From: Primula veris
Lineage: Eukaryota > Streptophyta > Magnoliopsida > Ericales > Primulaceae
Length of the DNA: 64,000 nt
Direction: 5' to 3'
Assembly: GCA_963682055.1 (NCBI GenBank)
Contig: OY821747.1
Location: 24,860,126-24,924,125 of the forward strand
Below the pieces are notes generated by a model. The model was not told where the DNA came from. It worked only from the letters and a program-made list of their open reading frames with translations, and ran no database searches. This document shows positions 57,459 through 64,000 of the stretch, in pieces (the first letter of the stretch is position 1; each line of letters starts with the position of its first letter). Made by a program: the position numbers and the translations under genes.

Positions 57459-58981
57459 AGTCTATGGAACTTGTCATATATACTTGGTAATTGGCATTAT
57501 TCCTTTATAATAGGAACAATGCAGATGAGTTAAAAGTAAGAGTTGTATTTTGTAGAATTTTCCAAACGCAGAAAAAGACTGCTGATATTTGTTTCCTTTC
57601 TTTCTTTTACTTTTCTACAATAATTTCTTCATATGGTATTGGTCCCCTACTGGATTAGTTTTGTGTCCATTTGATCCCCAAAGTAGTTTTCCATCAATTA
57701 TTTATTTCAGAATCTGTAAAATTAGTTGAGTTTGGTTCCTTGATAACTTATTAAAACTCGAAGATACTCCATATTCTAGTTCATTTTTTTAATTAGAAGT
57801 ACCAAAATGCTACAAATTTTATTCTTGGGCTAAAATTTATATCTTGGATGATGCCAATTTTATCTCATAGATTCAGATATAAGCCAATTGATTGGTTTAA
57901 AAAAACAGCCAAACAAATATTTAATTAATAGTACTATTTGGTACCTCTCTTTCGTATGCATACTCGCCATGTTTGAAAAATATTGTTCTTTTCGTTACTT
58001 AATGAGAAGACCCCATAGAAAAGGCCACTTTTCCTAAATTTTGGAGGTTATCTTTTTGGATAAAATGCAAACAACTCCCATAAACTATAGGCGATTTGCA
58101 AATACCCCCGATAAACTACATAATATGAGAAAATCCGTATTCAGTTTGTTGAGATGCCTATATACGAAGAAGCTACATAAAACCCAATAAAACTAAAACC
58201 ACTAAACCAAGACAAATAAACGCTTGCAAATTAAGGAAAAATGACCATCTTTACAAAGCGTAAGCTGGAATGTCTTTCAAGATTAGCTATCCATCCATGT
58301 TCAGTGTTGTTGCATATTTTTACTCTTTATGTTTGTGGTCAATGTCCAACAATGTTTTATTAATTTGTACTAAAACTATTTAATAAGAAGCATAAATTCA
58401 AGTTTTTTTGGTAATTTAGTCTGAAAGTATGTCCTAGACATTAACTTTGCCAAAAATTAAACCATCTAAATATTGCACAAGGTTTGCAAAAACTAGAAAT
58501 TTGTTAGAGCTCAATTAAATCTTTTGAAAGTTCATGTGGCTTATTGCTATTTACATACAAATCACTTTGCAATCTTAATTTTTATATAAAAATATTTTAT
58601 TTTTAAAAAATGGTTTTTGTTTTTAAATAAAATGTATGTTTGGTAACAAATTTTTTGGTTAAAAATCAGATTTTAAAAATATATTTTAAAAATCTAACTC
58701 AAAACCTAAATTTTAAAAATCAGAAATTGTCTATATTTTTTTTAGGTTAAAAACCATATTTTTAGAAACTCAATAATCAGATTTGATGAGAATTAATATA
58801 TTTTTAAATTTCCAAATAAGAAAATAAAATAAAATAAAAAATCTGTAAGTTGTGCTTGTCTTGCTCAACCCACAGCCACTACTCTCTCTCTCTCTCTCTG
58901 TTAATAATTTCCATCCCCTGTTTTCTCACCCCAACTAAAAAACTCTCTCTCAAATCACTCCCCACTTTCCAAATCCTTACA
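57459..58981. other. Upstream region of the malectin-like receptor kinase
   Basis: No gene. AT-rich, with a CT microsatellite (about 58880-58899) and further CTCTCTC stretches just before the start, probably the 5' leader. An alternative upstream ATG at 58850 is in frame, but it would put about 44 residues before the clear signal peptide. Confidence 0.5.
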
Positions 58982-61900
58982 ATGTACACCCAAAATATTA
59001 CTCTCTCTCTCCTCTTCATCTTCCTCCTCATCACCCTTCCTCCCTCTATCTCCTACACCCCCGAAACCTCCATTGCCATTGACTGTGGCTCCACCTCTGC
59101 TCTCTCTTCAGACCCCCTCAACCGAACATGGGTTGGTGACTCGCAAAACCCACTTTTTCGTATCGTCGAAAAGAAGGAATCGCTCGTGTTTTCAGCTGAA
59201 AAACAACCCGTAAAGATAGTCCCCTATTTCACAGCCAGAGTCTCTCTCTCTTCATTTTCTTACATTTTCACTCTCTCTACGAAAGACCCGGTTTTCGTCC
59301 GTCTCCACTTTTACCCCGACCGTTACGGACAGTTTGACCCCTCCAAAGCTTTTTTCGAGGTTTTAGCAAATGGGTTTGCTTTGGTTTCTAATTTTAGTCC
59401 ACTTCTAAATACCCAATATATAAAAGAAGAGGAGTCTTTAGTTAAAGAGTTTTGTTTATATCCACAAGATAAAAAGTTGAACTTAACCTTTATACCCTCG
59501 ATATATTCACGTGATTCCTTCGTTTTTATTAACGGTATCGAAGTTGTATCGATTCCGAATGGTTTGTATTACGGATCCGACGAGCCTATGGGGTTTAATT
59601 TCATTGGAAACGAAGTAAATCCGTATCCGTTATCAAATAACACTGCGTTTGAATTAGCTTATCGGTTAAATGTGGGCGGAGGTTTCATCTCCACCGTCGG
59701 TGATACGGGTATGTTTAGGGAATGGAGGGACGACGCTGGTTTTAGTAATTTTGTGGGAGCGTTACCGGAAGGGTTGGATGTAGAATTAAAATATACTAAT
59801 AACTTTCCTAATTATACGGCTCCCGAAAAGGTGTACCAAACCGCTCGAACAATGGGAGATAGTAAGACCGAAAACGAGGGGTACAATTTAACATGGAACT
59901 TACCGGTGGACTCGAGTTTTACTTATTGGGTAAGATTGCATTTTTGTGAGTTTCAAAAGGAGGTACAAAAACAAGGTGATAGGCAATTTCTTATATACAT
60001 ATATAATAGAACGGCGGAGGAGCAAGCGGATGTGATCGTGTGGAGCGGAGGGCATGGGGTACCGGTTTATCGAGACTATGTGGTGATTGTTTCGGGTGAA
60101 AATAAGAAGACAAATTTGAGTATTGGTTTGCATCCTCGCCCGGAAGAATTTACGAAATTTTCGGATGCAATTTTAAATGGTATCGAGGTTTTTAAGTTGA
60201 GTAATTATAGCGGAAGCCTTGCTGCACCTAATCCCGACCCCATGGGAACTTTGTCCGATCAGGTGAGGTTGCACATCAAAGCACCAAAATGATTTAAAAA
60301 TAATTTATATATAAAATAAATAAATGTATTGAAACTAAAGGTTTTTCTGGTTGCAACTTTTAAACCAAAAGCTAGCTTTTTTTTACTACTAATTGGAAAG
60401 GCTGACATTTCTTGAATGCAATATAAATATGCTCAATTGATATATTTGTTTACTGTAGCCACTTGGTCACGAATAATATAAGCCAGGTTTTTTTTCCTTA
60501 AAAATGTTATATTATCATATAGCGCCATAAAAGATCCAAAAAGTCTGATCTTAAGAATTAAAAAGGAAACAAAAAAAAGTGACAGGCTATTAAGTGGCGA
60601 TCAAACGTGTCATTAAGTTGTGACAGATCAAATCATTATTATTCAGTTTGATTAAACTTTTTTTAGTTTTCAATTTTTTTTACTGTTTCACTGATAATAT
60701 TGATGTTCGATATTAGTATATAGTTATTGTAATTCAGGAAAAAAACTAACGAGAGTACTACTTTTCGGTTTGCACAGGATACTCAAAATCGTTTAACACC
60801 GAAGAAAAAGGATAGCCGTACGGGTCTAATTGCTGGAGTATCCGCTGGGGTAGGTTCAATATTAGTAATATGTTTAATTTTAGGAATTTTGTTTTCCCGA
60901 CGTGGGAAGAGTTCAAAGGACACAATGTCGTACGTTTCAGTTAAGAGTGGTAGCTCGGGAGGGTCGTCGTCCCTACCTGCCGACTTGTGCAGGCATTTTT
61001 CTATAGCTGAAATTAGAGCCGCTACTAAAAACTTTGATAAAGTTTTTATTATTGGGCATGGAGGGTTTGGGGATGTGTATAAAGGTCACATCGACAGTGT
61101 GGATTCGACGGTGGCGATCAAAAGGTTGAATCCTGGGTCGAAACAAGGGGCACGTGAGTTTGTGACGGAAATTGGGTTGCTATCTCAGCTTCGACATGTT
61201 CACTTGGTTCCTCTTATTGGGTAATATGGTATTTTTTTTTGCATATAATAATGTTGAAGTTGTCGGTTTTCCTGCTTGCAATTATATAATCCGTGTCGCA
61301 CTAACTGCTACGATCGAATAAATGAGTTACTACATAACCTACTGGAGGTAGAGTCTAGTAGGATAGAACCTGCACTCTCAACTAGGAGGTTGCAGACTTG
61401 CAGGGTTCGAGTCATATATAAATGGGTATGTGCGGTAGCTTTAAACATTACCCTTAAAAAAATTGACAAAAAAACCATTACATGATCACACTAGGAAGAT
61501 ATAGCCCCTCCATTTTGACAAGATTTGCCAAAAAAGTATTTTCCAACTAAACATTTTAGTCACAATTTTTTAATTACAGCATTTTGACCTCCTATACGAT
61601 AAGAAAAGGTTTACAAAATTCCCATGTCCTTTAAAATAATTATCTCTGTCCCCATTAAGCAACTGATTGGTATTGCAGGAAACTTGTAACGATTAGTCTG
61701 GAGTTACTAGGTTTTAAATTTAGTTCATGTATTGACACTATCGCTATTAGGTATTAAGCGGAGCCTAAGAGCCTAACAAATTATGCGGGATTAGACGTTA
61801 AACAACGTATTTCTCATAATACCCGACTTTCGGCTTTTAGAACATTGGGCAAAACAAACACTCCCTTAACTGACAGACCAGTATCAATGGGCAACACTTA

Positions 61901-63694
61901 TTGCTAACGTGATATAAAAGTAACATGTGCTTGTGCGGTTGTGCCCTTGAGCATGCGCCACCCCCCCCCCCCCCCCCCCCCCCTAAATATTTACTCCTAC
62001 TACATTTATTTTAAAGATTTTCTCCATAAGAAATGGATATGGTTTATCATCCCAATTTTCTTTCATAATTGTAATTTTTGCTGGTTTATTTTTTGGCAGA
62101 AAGATGTAATTAATATAACCATTTTGGGAAGTTTTTTTTAAAAGGCAAAAAAATAAACTTGATTCAAAGCTGAAACAACTTGCTTTCACGTTTTCTTACG
62201 CAGATAAAGCTTACATATTTTGTACGCTTTTTAGCGAAACTCTATAAAAAAAAGTTGTAGCTACTCATTCGCTTTTTAGATAAGTGAATTGAATTTGCTA
62301 TTTTTTATTACAGGTACTGTAATGAAGATCGTGAGATGATCCTAGTGTACGAGTACATGTCACGTGGGACCCTCCGAGACCACCTCTACAAGTCTGAAAA
62401 CCCTCCGTTATCATGGAAACAACGCTTACAAATATGCATTGGAGCAGCAAAAGGCTTACACTACCTTCATACGGGAGCAAAGCGTATGATAATTCACCGT
62501 GATGTGAAATCAACAAACATTTTATTAGACGGAAAATTTGTAGCCAAGGTTTCCGATTTCGGCCTCTCGAAGATCAATCCTGATAACACCACTAATACCC
62601 ATGTTAGCACGGCGGTGAAGGGTAGTTTCGGGTACTTAGATCCTGAATATTATCGCCGCCAACAATTGACGGAAAAGTCTGATGTGTACTCTTTCGGTGT
62701 GGTTTTATTCGAGGTATTGTGTGCTCGGCCCGCACTGGATAAATCTTTCGAGAGGCAAAAAATTAGCTTAGCCGCATGGGCACGCAAGTGTTATGATAAT
62801 GGGACGATTATTCAGATTGTTGATCCTTATCTGGCAGGTAAGGAGAAGAATCAGGCAGTGAGACAAAAAAGCTAACATTTTATTTTGTTTAATTTTTGAT
62901 TCGTTTCATTATAATTTTGTACCCTGAAGAGTGGACTGATCCCTTTCCAATTTGCACACCAGTCTCTATAAGCTAGCAATCAGAACTAGCCTAACATATG
63001 TTTTCGTGTAAACTACACTATAATTGGGGGAATTGGATAGAATGGCACACAAAAAGCGGAAAAGATTAATCCAATGTACCGAATTTGTGCATTTCTTAAT
63101 TAGTTTAGTTAGTACTCAAACCTATGATACCTTCCATTTGGTACACTTCAAGACTTAAAGAGTGCTAAATTCTTGAGATATGTAATGATAGTAGATTTAT
63201 CTGTTTTTATAGTTTGGTGTACAAAATCAAAACAAGGATACTTTAGCGTAACTGTATTCTACCCTATTTCATTTCTAGCATTTTGGCCATATTTCATATT
63301 AACAAAAAATGCATTCCTTGTTCCGCCACTGGCAGGTAGAATCGCTCCTGAGTGCTTGAAGAAGTTTGTTGAGATCGCAATAAGTTGTTTGGACGATGAA
63401 GGGATCCAACGGCCCTCGATGAATGATTTAGTGTGGAACCTCGAGTTTGCAATGCAACTACAGGATAATGCAACTACCGGTGACGATTCTAAAAAATTCG
63501 AGGACGAAAATGCCCTTATCTTCCATAGTGATTCTCAAATGTTTGAGAGTGAAAGCAGGCAGGTGCTGTCGAGTGATGGCATTTTGACGGAGGGTAAAAG
63601 TGGAACAAGTTTTACTACTAGCAGGGGCAGCTCTGAGGATAAAATGTCTTCGGGTGCTGTGTTTTCAGAGATTGTGAATCCCATGGCTCGATGA
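58982..63694 (+). CDS. Malectin-like receptor-like kinase (CrRLK1L-like), four exons
   Basis: Exons are 58982-60262, 60778-61220, 62314-62837 and 63336-63694, totalling 2607 bp or 868 residues. All junctions are GT..AG and restore the frame: CAG/GTGAGG to GCACAG/GAT, ATTGG/GTAATA to TTACAG/GTAC, GGCAG/GTAAGG to GGCAG/GTAGA. A signal peptide covers about 1-24. The malectin-like ectodomain follows ([22 protein letters not shown], then RLHFCEF and [11 protein letters not shown]). The membrane helix is at about 444-466. The juxtamembrane [16 protein letters not shown] precedes the kinase: GHGGFGDV, Lys542, HRDVKSTN (636-643), DFG (656-658), [26 protein letters not shown]. All catalytic residues are present, so it should be an active plasma-membrane receptor Ser/Thr kinase of the FERONIA/THESEUS type; the ligand cannot be read from sequence. 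Canonical CrRLK1L genes in Arabidopsis lack introns in the coding region, so three introns are unusual. Start at 58982 chosen for the signal peptide. Confidence 0.92.
61221..62313 (+). other. Intron 2 of the receptor kinase, with repeats
   Basis: A 1093-bp intron. It holds a 23-base C run (61961-61983). Near 61320-61450 there is a possible SINE-like piece with the B-box-like GGGTTCGAGTC. The short open frames inside are not exons. Confidence 0.6.
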
Positions 63695-64000
63695 AATTGA
63701 GAAAAAACTATGTATCTACAAAGGAGATAGATTATTGGGAGTTATCGATATATATGTCCTAAATTCTACTCCTATTATGCTCGGAAAATAATTAGGCCTC
63801 AGTTATGTTTCAATTATATAAGAATTATATTACATTTATAATATAGTTACTCGTTTTCTGTAGTATCTGTCTCGAGATTTTATTCTGTAATGCTATTGGC
63901 ATAAGAATAGGTTCTTTTGGTTTAGTATATAAACCGAGCTCTATCTTGTTTATGAATGAGTTATCCTGAGCTTGCAAAACGCGACCCCACGAGTTCAGAT
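63695..64000. other. 3' flank of the receptor kinase
   Basis: AT-rich DNA after the stop codon, probably containing the 3' untranslated region. No further gene is visible before the window ends. Confidence 0.5.

Noticed and set aside
58850..58981. Upstream in-frame ATG of the receptor kinase as the start
   Set aside because: It adds about 44 residues, largely from CT-rich leader, before a clear signal peptide that begins at 58982.

Overview
The window looks like nuclear DNA from a flowering plant, most likely a eudicot. The evidence is canonical GT..AG introns, Ty3/gypsy and Ty1/copia retrotransposons, Mutator-like and Stowaway-type elements, a fragment of plastid rps4, and plant receptor-like kinase genes. 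I cannot name the species. Intergenic DNA is very AT-rich, while the retrotransposon coding regions are GC-rich.

The host genes form a kinase cluster. Three minus-strand, intronless genes (TKP1 1-1410, cut by the window edge; TKP2 22089-24233; TKP3 42857-44998) each encode two protein kinase domains in tandem and no ectodomain. The first domain keeps all catalytic motifs. In TKP2 and TKP3 the second domain has HRN instead of HRD and no DFG, so it looks like a pseudokinase. This is the tandem kinase-pseudokinase layout known from cereal disease-resistance proteins, here built from malectin/FERONIA-type (CrRLK1L-like) kinase domains. A complete malectin-like receptor kinase with four exons lies at 58982-63694 on the plus strand. 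A dead malectin-like receptor fragment lies at 9421-10010. These are best read as members of one expanded family.

Mobile DNA makes up well over half of the window. Two full-length Ty3/gypsy elements of the Tat type lie at 10060-20832 (TSD AGTAT) and 29120-40194 (TSD AAACC). Each carries gag-pol, a 76-bp tandem array, and a spliced three-exon gene on the opposite strand. Both have broken coding frames, in different places. One Ty1/copia element lies at 46462-54706 (TSD GAATG); its gag and pol frames are separated at a 31-C run. A decayed Mutator-like element with a FAR1-type transposase lies at 24915-28135. Two foldback elements with 9-10 bp target duplications lie at 4523-5821 and 55793-57448. 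Two Stowaway MITEs, a probable solo LTR, a possible SINE and a composite MITE present in two inverted copies complete the set.

Region by region: 1-1410 TKP1; 1411-10059 AT-rich spacer with transposons, plastid DNA and the malectin pseudogene; 10060-20832 gypsy 1, inserted just upstream of the pseudogene; 22089-24233 TKP2; 24234-40690 the upstream region of TKP2, split by a MULE, a probable solo LTR and gypsy 2; 42857-44998 TKP3; 46462-54706 copia; 55793-57448 foldback element; 58982-63694 the receptor kinase. All identities and counts were made by eye from the sequence; no database or alignment program was used.
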